Below are positions 41,785 to 49,793 of a stretch of 64,000 nucleotides of DNA, one piece after another. The stretch comes from an uncultured Actinomycetes bacterium (lineage in GTDB: Bacteria > Actinomycetota > Acidimicrobiia > Acidimicrobiales > RAAP-2), in NCBI GenBank assembly GCA_903828785.1, contig CAIKNP010000016.1, positions 62,001 through 126,000 on the forward strand, in the 5' to 3' direction. The notes below the pieces were generated by a model. That model ran no database searches. It worked only from the letters and a program-made list of their open reading frames with translations, and was not told the DNA's origin. A program made the translations under genes and the position numbers. The stretch's first letter is position 1, and every line of letters starts with the position of its first letter.

Positions 41785-42212
41785 TGGCCAAACTCTTCGC
41801 GCGCCGACGTGATGGTCGAATTGAGGTCAAGCTCAATGACGAGGGACGCGCGGTTGCTCGTGAGGCTTTTGGCCGGGTGTACGTGGCCGAGCATGACAGT
41901 GAGCACGAGTGGCACAAGACGCTCAACAGCCCCATCGATCCCAGCCGGGACCTTGACGATCCAATGCTGGTTCTGGCGCGTCAGAGTCAAACAGGCAGCA
42001 ACGCCGAATTAGCGATTGCGACCCTACACGAACAGTTTCTCACGCCCCAAGAAGCGTGGGCGTGGCTGACTACCTTGCAGGTGGCCCTTCGGGCAACCGC
42101 CGTGGTGAACAACATCTACGACGAGGACCATCTCGCCGCGGCCGATCCAGTCTTACTCGACTACGTTCGCACCCTGCAGATTTTCCTCTTTGCCCTCGCT
42201 GAGTTGCTCTAG
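41784..42212 (+). CDS. DUF2017 family protein
   Basis: The 142-aa acidic, helical protein shares its first base with the clpS stop. The position after clpS and the pattern LNSPIDPSRDLDDPM, LLDYVRTLQIFLFALAELL match the DUF2017 family of actinobacteria, whose genes regularly follow clpS. The function is unknown; a helper role in N-degron proteolysis is a guess from context. Confidence 0.82.
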   Translation: MAKLFARRRDGRIEVKLNDEGRAVAREAFGRVYVAEHDSEHEWHKTLNSPIDPSRDLDDPMLVLARQSQTGSNAELAIATLHEQFLTPQEAWAWLTTLQVALRATAVVNNIYDEDHLAAADPVLLDYVRTLQIFLFALAELL

Positions 42213-42386
42213 TTACATTGTCCGGCGGGCCTTAGTGACGCACTGGATAAGGGGGAGTTGGTTGCTCGGCCGCCAAGACGAACTTGCTTGCACTCATCGG
42301 GCTCGCGTTCCTCACCCCAGGGTTGGCCTTCGGGCGACGGAGTTCAAGAAATCCCCATTCGCCATCGGGTAAACAGGATCGTAAAA

Positions 42387-42422
42387 AAATCCCCACAGAC
42401 CCGCAGGGGCCCATGGGGATTT
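42387..42422 (-). terminator. terminator downstream of tRNA-Lys
   Basis: A 9-bp outer stem AAATCCCCA/TGGGGATTT with a further inner fold is followed on the minus strand by a T-run. Confidence 0.65.
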
Positions 42423-42424
42423 CT

Positions 42425-42500
42425 TGGTGCGCCGACCGGGACTTGAACCCGGAACCTGTTGATTAAGAGTCAAATGCTCTGCCAATTGAGCTATCGGCGC
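42425..42500 (-). tRNA. tRNA-Lys (CTT)
   Basis: Acceptor GCGCCGA/TCGGCGC, anticodon loop ACTCTTAAT with anticodon CTT, standard D- and T-arms (GTTCAAGTC). Discriminator A is followed by an encoded CCA (42427-42425). Confidence 0.95.
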
Positions 42501-42552
42501 GAACAGAGTCTACACGTCCTCGCACCTAGCCACCAGCAAGTGGGCAAAAACA

Positions 42553-42584
42553 AAACGCCGGACTTCGCGAGAAGTCCGGCGTTT
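42553..42584 (-). terminator. intrinsic terminator of tRNA-His
   Basis: A 14-bp perfect stem (AAACGCCGGACTTC) with a 4-nt loop; minus-strand continuation TGTTTTTG gives the U-tract. Confidence 0.85.
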
Positions 42585-42587
42585 ACT

Positions 42588-42665
42588 TGGGGTGAGTGAC
42601 GGGTCTCGAACCCGCGGCCTCCAGGACCACAACCTGGCGCTCTAACCAGCTGAGCTACACCCACC
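42588..42665 (-). tRNA. tRNA-His (GTG)
   Basis: Acceptor GTGGGTG/CACTCAC, anticodon loop TTGTGGT with anticodon GTG. G-1 (42665) faces discriminator C73, as tRNA-His requires, and CCA is encoded (42590-42588). Confidence 0.95.
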
Positions 42666-42737
42666 AAGGACTTCTAGCCTACATCGAAAACCCGAAGCCA
42701 CCCTCATCTGGTTTCGAATGACCACTGACGTGATTTG

Positions 42738-44466
42738 TTATGCCTTGAACGATACCGACGCCGGCGCCGACGGGTAGAAGAATTTCTGCGGTGAAAATTC
42801 GGCGGCACCTCCGTTGTAGACGCCGTGCAGGACAAAGGTTCCGTGGCTGGACGGCGCTGGTAGCGAGCAAGACGCCGTGCTCACAGTGTTGAAAAACTTG
42901 TAGGGGCCCACCTTTTGACTGGACTTCGAGACGGCGATTGATGCCGTACACGAGTGACCATTGGCGCTGAACGTTACGGTTCCCTGTGGTGTGGGTGGAG
43001 TGCCCGGACCCCCGTGCTGGACGTTCCAATACACGGTGCCGACGGCCAAGAAATGGGCTCCAACGCTTACCGATTTTGGTGGCGAAATGGAGAGAGCCGA
43101 CGGATCGCCAACGGGAGTTGCTACCGAGAGAGATGCCGCTCCAGATCCCAGTGGGGTGTAGGGGAACACCGCCAGCGTGATACTGCGTCCTACGTTGAAG
43201 AGGTAGGCAAGGTTCACCGTCGCCATTGTGCGGGTGGTCGCAATCGGTCCGAAGAGGCCATCCTTGCCATTGATGAGCACGTGGTAGTTCGTTACTGATG
43301 ACGGATTCACCGCTGGTGCGCGCCACGAGACGGTGGCGATTCCGAATCGTGAAACGCGCACTCGCACGTCGCGAGGCGCCGACGAAGGGGCAAGGTTTAG
43401 TGGAAATTCGATCCCGGTGTTTACCCAAAGTTGACCCGCGTGGGCGGCAATGACGGGCGGTGAGTAGCAATTATTAACGCAGACGGTCGGTTCTAGGGAG
43501 GTGGTATCAATGCAACCAACCGAGACGACGGAAGACCTTGCTGTGAGGACCACCTTTTTGAGTGGCGCACAGGTTCCGTCACCACTCTTGACGGGAACGC
43601 TCGCAATCCACACCGTTCCATTGTCAAACGTGACCGAAGCTGGATTCACGTTGGCGATAATTGCAGCGACCGTGCCGTCACCATTAAGAGCAAGAAGCCG
43701 CTTTCCCTGGGTCGCCCAAAGGGTGGTCCCGTCCGTGGTGAATGGGGTCGCGGAGGTGAAGGTGCTCGTACACGTTCCGCCATCGAACCTATTCAAATTA
43801 ATCGTGGAATTGAGGGAATAGGAGACAAGGCTGACTTCTTCGATGGTGCATCCCTCGCTGGGGGCAAACCAGAGATTGCTGCCAACCTCAAGTAACTGCC
43901 CGTGCTGGCCGTCCGAGGACGTGCTGTCCAATCCAATCGACTGGGTCTGCACCCCACTGCTTTTGTCAAATCCAAAGAGGCTTTCATTGAAGCCATCCGA
44001 GGACGCAACCCACAATGTGTTGTTGTCAACGACGAAGGCGTCGATACTCGCCGACTGTCCGGGCAGTGCGAAGGAGGTGGTCGAAATTGGCGTACACGAG
44101 GTGGGACCGTATTGGTTTACCTGGACTGAGGTCTGGGTGACGGACGATGACGTTACCCCGATAGTCCAAAGGTGGCCGCCAAAGTACGCGGTTGACGAGC
44201 CCGACAGTGAGCAGTGCAAGAGTCTCGCGCCAGAGTTATTCGAATAGAGGTCCGCCGTCACTTCACCGATATACCAGGTCGACGTCGGCCCTGGAAATAT
44301 CTCGGAAGCAACGCCAGCCAACACGTGCACCAACGAAGGCGGGGGGGGCCGCATTCGCCGTTGCTCCCCATGGGCGTGCGCCGGGGAGCGCGAACACGGC
44401 CATTGCAATGACGAGTCCAGCGAGTGCTTGCTTGGCATCGAGTTCGCTGAAGGGCCGGCTCTTCAT
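42738..44466 (-). pseudogene. secreted propeller-FN3-Ig-like protein gene, frameshifted in poly-C
   Basis: Two frames must be joined to give a sensible product. ATG 44466 (GAGAGG 8 nt upstream) encodes a signal peptide MKSRPFSELDAKQALAGLVI... ending ATANA. At a run of eight C (44348-44341) the frame must shift by one base to enter the long frame, which has no good start of its own. The mature part (about 535 aa) has repeated LWVAS/LWFAP/LWATQ strands of a beta-propeller (to about 350), a fibronectin type III domain (APRDVRVRVSRFGIATVSWRAP) and a C-terminal Ig-like domain (GTVTFSANGHSCTASI). It is an exported surface protein. Phase variation, a true mutation or a homopolymer sequencing error are the alternatives. 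Confidence 0.78.
44341..44348 (-). repeat. C8 homopolymer at signal-peptide junction
   Basis: Eight consecutive C on the coding strand. With seven, the signal peptide is in frame with the mature protein (ANA-APPPSLVHVL). Confidence 0.8.
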
Positions 44467-44609
44467 TTTCGTTCACCTCTCGTCTTGGCTTAAGTTGACA
44501 ATCGTAATATCGCGACGACCTCCCCGAGTGATTTTGGGAGATAGCTCGAATGGCAACGGAGGCACCAGCTCAACGCATTTTGCCCTCTCGGTGAGTACGA
44601 TGGGTGCAC

Positions 44610-44682
44610 GCCCCAGTAGCTCAATGGATAGAGCAACGGAGTTCTAACCCGCAGGTTGCAAGTTCGACTCTTGCCTGGGGCA
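44610..44682 (+). tRNA. tRNA-Arg (TCT), atypical anticodon stem
   Basis: Perfect acceptor GCCCCAG/CTGGGGC, D-arm GCTC/GAGC, T-arm GCAAG/CTTGC with TTCGACT, anticodon TCT in loop GTTCTAA. The anticodon stem ACGGA/CCCGC has only three pairs: A27-C43 and A31-C39 do not match. CCA is not encoded. It is probably functional in overall shape, but the stem is odd. Confidence 0.8.
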
Positions 44683-44827
44683 CGAGTACATCGGCAAAGT
44701 GATCGTCCCAGCTTGAGACTTCGCTAGTTCGTGAAGTGGAACATCGAGCTGCTGCCTGGTCCTGGGCCGAGCCCTAGCGAAGCGCCGGCATCGCCGGTTG
44801 AGGGAGCAGTCCCCATCGCCTGCCCCG

Positions 44828-44833
44828 TACGCT
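44828..44833 (+). promoter_or_regulatory. -10-like TACGCT before LLM oxidoreductase
   Basis: The predicted transcript start, near 44840, leaves a short leader that contains GAGGAG before ATG 44855. Confidence 0.4.
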
Positions 44834-44854
44834 GGAGACTGAAGAGGAGTAATC

Positions 44855-45889
44855 ATGACGACCACACTGCAGCTCGGCCTCGACACCTTTGGCGATGTCA
44901 CCGAAGGTCTCGATGGTCGACGACTTTCTGATGGGCAGGTCTTACGAAACGTCGTCGACGAAGCCGTTTTGGCTGATGAGCTCGGCATTGATTTCATCGG
45001 AATCGGAGAACATCACCGGGTGGACTTCGCCGTTTCGGCGCCCGACGTGGTACTGGCCGCAATCGCTGCTCGCACGAAACGCATCCGCCTCGGTTCCGCG
45101 GTCACGGTGATGAGCAGCGACGACCCCGTTCGAGTGTTTCAGCGTTTCGCCACGTTGGACGGTCTTTCGAATGGTCGTGCCGAGGTCATACTCGGGCGAG
45201 GTTCCTTCACTGAGTCCTTCCCCCTTTTCGGCTTTGACCTCGAGGACTACGAGGTGCTCTTCGAAGAGAAGGTGCAACTCTTCGCCGAGCTGCGAAAGGA
45301 GACTCCCGTCAGCTGGGAAGGCAGTGTCCGCAGTGCTCTAACGGCGCAGGAGGTGTATCCCAAGACGGAAAAGGCTGGATTGGTCACGTGGCTTGGGGTA
45401 GGGGGCAGCCCGGAATCAGTGGTGCGAGCCGCTCGTTACGGCTTTCCTCTCATGATGGCGATTATCGGCGGACGTCCCGATCGCTTCAAACAGTACGTTG
45501 ATCTCTACGAGCGTGCCCAGGAGCACTACGGATTTAGTGGTTTGCCCGTTGGCGTGCACTCGCCGGGTTACGTCGCCGATAGTGACGAACAGGCTCTCGA
45601 GGAGCTTTGGCCGCACTATCGCGCCATGCACGCCCGCATTGGGGCCGAACGAGGGTGGGCACCGATGACCTATGAGCAATTCGCCGCCAGCGCCGGATCG
45701 CACGGTTCGCTCTACGCCGGTTCACCCGAAACAGTGGCCGCGAAAATTGCGCGGGTCGCGAAGGTTCTGCGTCTCAATCGCTTTGATCTGAAGTATTCCG
45801 CGGGGACCTTGCCCCACGAGAAGTTGATGCGCAGCATTGAGCTCTACGGTCGTGAAGTCATTCCCCGTGTTCGCGAACTTCTGGCCTAA
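44855..45889 (+). CDS. LLM class flavin-dependent oxidoreductase
   Basis: The 344-aa luciferase-like TIM-barrel protein shows GIDFIGIGEHHRVDFAVSAPDVVLAAIAARTKRIRLGSAV, VFQRFATLDGLSNGRAEVILGRGSF, LGVGGSPESVVRAARYGFPLM and LYAGSPETVAAKI. This is the group that includes alkanal/alkane monooxygenase-like proteins. Cofactor (FMN or F420) and substrate are unknown. GAGGAG is 6 nt before ATG. It follows tRNA-Arg and stands alone. Confidence 0.9.
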   Translation: MTTTLQLGLDTFGDVTEGLDGRRLSDGQVLRNVVDEAVLADELGIDFIGIGEHHRVDFAVSAPDVVLAAIAARTKRIRLGSAVTVMSSDDPVRVFQRFATLDGLSNGRAEVILGRGSFTESFPLFGFDLEDYEVLFEEKVQLFAELRKETPVSWEGSVRSALTAQEVYPKTEKAGLVTWLGVGGSPESVVRAARYGFPLMMAIIGGRPDRFKQYVDLYERAQEHYGFSGLPVGVHSPGYVADSDEQALEELWPHYRAMHARIGAERGWAPMTYEQFAASAGSHGSLYAGSPETVAAKIARVAKVLRLNRFDLKYSAGTLPHEKLMRSIELYGREVIPRVRELLA

Positions 45890-45922
45890 GGAGAGAGCGG
45901 CGGGGCGCCCGGTGCAAGGATG

Positions 45923-45928
45923 TACCAT
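45923..45928 (+). promoter_or_regulatory. -10 hexamer TACCAT of leaderless secreted-protein gene
   Basis: TACCAT-N6-ATG 45935. Confidence 0.45.
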
Positions 45929-45934
45929 CGCTGG

Positions 45935-46531
45935 ATGAAACGAAGTCGCGCACGACGAGTCCTTCTCGCCGTGGTGGTCCTTAGCTGTTTCGACCTCGCG
46001 GCAGTCGCCTCGGCCCAAGTTCCACAAACGACCGCCCCCGCCCCTTCCTCTCTGGCGGTGCTGGGCCAAAGCCTGTTTAACGACATTGTTCAAAATGAGC
46101 GCGGGGCCGCTCGGAACCTGTTCTTCCCCCGAGCGGCCTACGTGGCGATGAAGACCAAGATGATTGCCTACCCGGCGAGCGACTACGACGGGCGTCTGCT
46201 GGCGTTCTTTAATCTCGACCTTGACGCGTACCACCGGTTTCTCGGTGCGGTGCCCGTGCGTTACGTGCGCAGCACATTTTTGGCTGGTGGCGCGACGTGG
46301 ATTGCGCCCGGCGTCTGCGAGAACGCTATTGGTTACTGGCACGAGCCGGCCATTCGATTGGTCTACTCCCAGGGGGGAGTTACCAAGTCCTTCGCGGTGG
46401 ACTCACTCATTTCGTGGCGGGGGCGCTACTACGTCATTCACCTTGGTCCCAATCCCCGTCCCTACAACGTCGGGACGGTTGATTCACCCACTCGAGGTGC
46501 TGGCGTTCCGGGCCCCGCGGGAGGGTGCTGA
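45935..46531 (+). CDS. secreted protein of unknown function
   Basis: The 198-aa protein has a signal peptide (KRSRARRVLLAVVVLSC, cleavage about residue 27 after AQ/VASA). The mature domain carries SLFNDIVQNERGAARNLFFPRAAYVAMK, a Cys in GVCENAIGYW and DSLISWRGRYYVIHLGPNPRP, then a Gly/Pro-rich tail ending in Cys. ATG 45935 is preferred to 45920 because TACCAT lies 6 nt upstream. It ends 2 bp before the convergent CapA gene. The family is not known to me. Confidence 0.72.
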   Translation: MKRSRARRVLLAVVVLSCFDLAAVASAQVPQTTAPAPSSLAVLGQSLFNDIVQNERGAARNLFFPRAAYVAMKTKMIAYPASDYDGRLLAFFNLDLDAYHRFLGAVPVRYVRSTFLAGGATWIAPGVCENAIGYWHEPAIRLVYSQGGVTKSFAVDSLISWRGRYYVIHLGPNPRPYNVGTVDSPTRGAGVPGPAGGC

Positions 46532-46532
46532 G

Positions 46533-47666
46533 CTAGCGCTCGATGACACCCTCGGGTGAGACCAGAGCCGCGCTGGCGCCAAAGTCTGCCCTCGAGAGCT
46601 GGTTCACGAAGGACCAGAGTCGGTGCGTGTGATCGGGCACCGCGAGACCACCCGATTGGAGTGTGGCCGGATCAAGCGAACCCGACACGAAGGAGCCCGA
46701 ACTGCTGAGGGTGACGTGGACGACACCGGTAATAGCCAGGTTGCCCCACGTGGAGAAAGACTGGTAGTTGGTGAAGTCGCCCATGGAGTACACAATGAGG
46801 TGACCGCGGTACCACTGCATGCCCCGCCACACGTGGGGGCCACTACCGAGTACCAGGTCAGCACCGTCATCGATAGCCGCGTGGGCGAAGGCGTAAGCGT
46901 TGCCACGGTTCTCTCCGTAGAAGTACTCACTTTGGCGCGTGACGTGTACCGCAGCCGTGCCTTCAGCGCCGGCGTGCATGTAGACGACCACAATACGGGC
47001 GTGCTTTTTGGCTTGGGCGATCAGCAGCGGTAATTGACTGGGCACGAGCATGTTGTTCGTGAGGTAGTAGGGAGCGAAGTCGACGAAGGCCACTCGCACT
47101 CCCTTCACGCTGACGTAGCCAATTTGTCCCGGTAAGCCGGCCTGGGCGATACCGGCACTTCGCAGAGCGGCCGACGTCTGGGCAACGCCCTCGGCCCCGA
47201 AATCGTACGAGTGGTTGTTCGCACTATTGACGACGGTGAACCCAGCGTGTCGGTAGACCGTGGCGTAACTAGTGGGTACTCGAAAGGAATAGCACTGCGT
47301 CGAGTGCGATCCACACTTATTGTTCGCGTAGGAGTTAGTCATCGTGCCTTCAAGATTTGCGAAGACCACGTCGGCGTGAAGAAAAGCTTCGACGGGCCGA
47401 AACTCATTACTGGGTGCGGCCGGGAGCAAGGGGGTGTCACCCAGATCGGTATCACCCACGGCGGCCAGTGTTATGAGCTGGGGTTTAAGCGCCAGGGTGG
47501 TGGGGGCGGTGCTTGTCGTGCTACTCGTTGTCGTGGTGCTGGGCGTAAACGGGCGATGTCCTTGCAGAAACATGGCCACCCCCGTACCCGCCGCGAAGAG
47601 ACTGACCAGTACCAGAGTTGAAGAAAAACGACGAGTTCTCCGAGCAGCGGCGTGCTTACCTACCAC
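46533..47666 (-). CDS. CapA/PgsA-like metallophosphoesterase-fold protein
   Basis: The 377-aa protein has an N-terminal membrane anchor (about residues 13-34) and a Thr/Ser-rich spacer (TTTTSSTTSTAPTT). The CapA domain follows: VGDTDLGDTPLL, ANLEGTMT, NSANNHSYDFGAEG, MHAGAEGTAAV and GSGPHVWRGMQWYRGHLIVYSMGDF, with the metal-site Asp/Asn/His pattern of the family. Members are linked to poly-gamma-glutamate or capsule assembly outside the membrane; no pgsBC-like genes are nearby. Its start overlaps the stop of the phosphodiester-glycosidase gene. Confidence 0.9.
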   Translation of the reverse strand: MVGKHAAARRTRRFSSTLVLVSLFAAGTGVAMFLQGHRPFTPSTTTTSSTTSTAPTTLALKPQLITLAAVGDTDLGDTPLLPAAPSNEFRPVEAFLHADVVFANLEGTMTNSYANNKCGSHSTQCYSFRVPTSYATVYRHAGFTVVNSANNHSYDFGAEGVAQTSAALRSAGIAQAGLPGQIGYVSVKGVRVAFVDFAPYYLTNNMLVPSQLPLLIAQAKKHARIVVVYMHAGAEGTAAVHVTRQSEYFYGENRGNAYAFAHAAIDDGADLVLGSGPHVWRGMQWYRGHLIVYSMGDFTNYQSFSTWGNLAITGVVHVTLSSSGSFVSGSLDPATLQSGGLAVPDHTHRLWSFVNQLSRADFGASAALVSPEGVIER

Positions 47667-48673
47667 GGCACCGCCTCGCCAGGATGGCGCGTCGCGAAGA
47701 CGGCGAAGAAGTCTTTCGTGCTGGTGTAGAGAAAGCGACCGGGAATTTGGTTGGGATTCGGGTTATCAAGGGTGGCGCCCACGGCACCGGGACCGGCGTA
47801 GGTGATGATGGCGGGCCACTCCGGATTGATGTCGAGCTGCATGGCGACCGTGGCGTGCAGCTCGACCATCAGCGACGCCATAGTGGCTGACGTTTCGTAG
47901 GGGGCTGCAGCGTAGATCAAGTTTCCATTCTTGTCGAGGCCCACTGCCGAACGCCACACGTTGGGAACGCCGTGCAAGGTCGAACCCCAGAGGGAGTTGT
48001 TAGCGCTGGTCGGGGTGGGGTGGTGCCCACTCACGAGCAAGGAGAGGTTCTGTCGCGCCATGACCACGTCCTTCGGTAGGGCGCCCCCCGGCCAGGTTTC
48101 AATGGCCAAGCGCCCATTGGCGTATCGCAATAGTGTCGCCTCGCCTTTGACCATGGGGAAGTAGAGAGTGTGGTTGGTGAAGAATCCGGCGGCCTCATCG
48201 TTTTCGTAAAATCCGGAGTTGAAAGTGGCGAGCAATCTCGATCGTCCACTCAGGGGAACCTCTTCGGGCCCGCGACTCAGATTGGTCACCCCGGGGCCCT
48301 TGTAGCCCAAGTAGAGCCCCAGATCAATGGACGAGGTCCGAAACCACGCGGCGTAGGCCATATTGCCCGCGGGGGTCCCGTCGGCGTGCACCGTCATTAG
48401 ATAGACGGGCGTTTGGTGAGCCCAGGTGTCTACCGGTCGCCAAGCGTGACAGTGACCGGCGGCGCAAACGGCGAGGGGCACTGAGAGGGAGTGCCCTCGA
48501 GCGGTCGTGGTCGTTACCGGAAGACTGGTAGTTGAACTTGAACTCGTCGTAGCGTGAGCGTGCGATGTTGACCGTTGCCAAGCGACGGTGGCGACCAGGA
48601 CCAGAGCCGCCACGATGAACATGGCCAGTCGTTTTGGCCTTGGCGAATTTTTAGCGTGTCGACCTCTACTCAT
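47660..48673 (-). CDS. phosphodiester glycosidase (NAGPA-like) domain membrane protein
   Basis: The 337-aa protein starts at ATG 48673 with AGGGGA upstream. A Lys/Arg-rich N-terminus, one transmembrane helix (LAMFIVAALVLVATVAW) and a Ser/Thr linker precede the exported domain. Typical NAGPA/phosphodiester glycosidase landmarks are LLATFNSGFYEND, WRSAVGLDKNGNLIYAAA and VAMQLDINPEWPAI. The family removes sugar-phosphodiester caps in the envelope. It overlaps capA by 7 nt; both share the anchor-plus-Ser/Thr-linker design, suggesting joint work on a surface polymer. Confidence 0.87.
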   Translation of the reverse strand: MSRGRHAKNSPRPKRLAMFIVAALVLVATVAWQRSTSHAHATTSSSSTTSLPVTTTTARGHSLSVPLAVCAAGHCHAWRPVDTWAHQTPVYLMTVHADGTPAGNMAYAAWFRTSSIDLGLYLGYKGPGVTNLSRGPEEVPLSGRSRLLATFNSGFYENDEAAGFFTNHTLYFPMVKGEATLLRYANGRLAIETWPGGALPKDVVMARQNLSLLVSGHHPTPTSANNSLWGSTLHGVPNVWRSAVGLDKNGNLIYAAAPYETSATMASLMVELHATVAMQLDINPEWPAIITYAGPGAVGATLDNPNPNQIPGRFLYTSTKDFFAVFATRHPGEAVPW

Positions 48674-48809
48674 TTTTCCCCTGCTTGGTGAACGAGGGGT
48701 GGGGAGCAAGAGGGAAACGCAAGGGGCAAGGTCATAGCCTTCTCAGTTTCCCAGCAGTGGCGGTACCTGCGGTGGATGGGGTGGAGGGACCGCTGCCCTC
48801 GAGCGCCCG

Positions 48810-48886
48810 TGGTCGGGAAGGCGGGATTCGAACCCGCGGCCCCCTGGTCCCAAACCAGGTGCGCTACCAAGCTGCGCCACTTCCCG
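48810..48886 (-). tRNA. tRNA-Pro (TGG)
   Basis: Acceptor CGGGAAG/CTTCCCG, anticodon stem CCTGG/CCAGG with loop TTTGGGA (anticodon TGG), T-arm GCGGG/CCCGC with TTCGAAT. Discriminator A and encoded CCA (48812-48810). Confidence 0.95.
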
Positions 48887-48925
48887 TGCGTTCTATTCTC
48901 ACACACTTTACGAGGTGCCAACTTC

Positions 48926-48931
48926 TACACT
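48926..48931 (+). promoter_or_regulatory. -10 hexamer TACACT of leaderless MDMPI-family gene
   Basis: TACACT-N8-GTG 48940. Confidence 0.45.
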
Positions 48932-48939
48932 GTCTTCTC

Positions 48940-49749
48940 GTGCCCTACGAGTGGATAATCGATGCCCTCGATCAGACGTGGTCGGCCATCGATGTGACGC
49001 TGAGTGATCGCGCCGAATGGGTCTTTGACGCAGCCACACCATGTCCGGGTTGGACCGTGCGCGACGTCGTGAGTCACATCATTGGTGTCGAGATACTGGT
49101 GCAGGGGGCCGACGTTCCGAAGGCCGAGGCTCCCGCCCCACACGTGCGTAACGCTATTGGGGCCATAAACGAAGTCTTCGTTGCCCAGCGCCGCCACCTC
49201 AGCGGCAGCGACGTGATGCGGGAATTTCGTGACCGAACCCAGGACTCACTGCAACGACTTCGTTCGTTGAGCGAAGAAGAGTGGGCGCAGGTGGGTTGGA
49301 GCCCACAGGGTCAGCGGCCTCACCACCGTTTCCAAGAATGGCGGGTGTTCGACAGCTGGGTCCACCTGCAAGACATCAGAGATGCGTTGTTGGAACCAGC
49401 CGATGACCATGGTTTGGGTGAAGAAATCACCTTGAATCTGTGCGAAGCCGCTCTACCGTACCTCTGGGCAAAAAAAGTCGACGCCCCCGAAGCATCCCTG
49501 CTTCGAGTGAATCTGACCGGACGTTTGGCCCGCAGCATTGACATTCGGGTCTGCGACGGTCGGGGTGTGGCGGGGGAGCCGTCGGGGGATTCGCCCCTCC
49601 TGGAGATAACCACGCCCGTGGCCTTGTTCTGGCGACGTTGCGCCGGACGAATCAATACGGAGGCCTTTTTGGCCGCATCCGCCACGGATTGCCGAGGTGA
49701 CCTCGCCCTCGCCCTCGAACTCGTACGCGAAATGGTGATAGCGCCGTAG
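48940..49749 (+). CDS. maleylpyruvate isomerase (MDMPI/DinB-like) family protein
   Basis: The 269-aa protein has an N-terminal DinB-like four-helix domain typical of mycothiol-dependent maleylpyruvate isomerase family members (PCPGWTVRDVVSHIIGVEILVQG, with His at the metal position; EWRVFDSWVHLQDIRDAL with the second and third ligand region) and a C-terminal MDMPI_C-like domain (FWRRCAGRINTEAF). Most members have unknown substrates and may handle mycothiol conjugates. GTG 48940 is chosen from TACACT-N8-GTG. The frame is open far upstream across the tRNA-Pro region, which is not coding. Confidence 0.82.
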   Translation: MPYEWIIDALDQTWSAIDVTLSDRAEWVFDAATPCPGWTVRDVVSHIIGVEILVQGADVPKAEAPAPHVRNAIGAINEVFVAQRRHLSGSDVMREFRDRTQDSLQRLRSLSEEEWAQVGWSPQGQRPHHRFQEWRVFDSWVHLQDIRDALLEPADDHGLGEEITLNLCEAALPYLWAKKVDAPEASLLRVNLTGRLARSIDIRVCDGRGVAGEPSGDSPLLEITTPVALFWRRCAGRINTEAFLAASATDCRGDLALALELVREMVIAP

Positions 49750-49778
49750 GGTCGTACCGAGGACGGGTCTAGGGCAGG

Positions 49779-49784
49779 TAGGCT
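49779..49784 (+). promoter_or_regulatory. -10 hexamer TAGGCT of leaderless tig
   Basis: TAGGCT-N9-ATG 49794; no Shine-Dalgarno present. Confidence 0.5.
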
Positions 49785-49793
49785 GTCAGCCTT

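Noticed and set aside
42213-42386. Small gene between DUF2017 and tRNA-Lys
   Set aside because: Only short frames with no start signals; nothing identifiable.
48685-48939. Upstream extension of the MDMPI-family gene
   Set aside because: Runs through the tRNA-Pro region; TACACT-N8-GTG supports the start at 48940.
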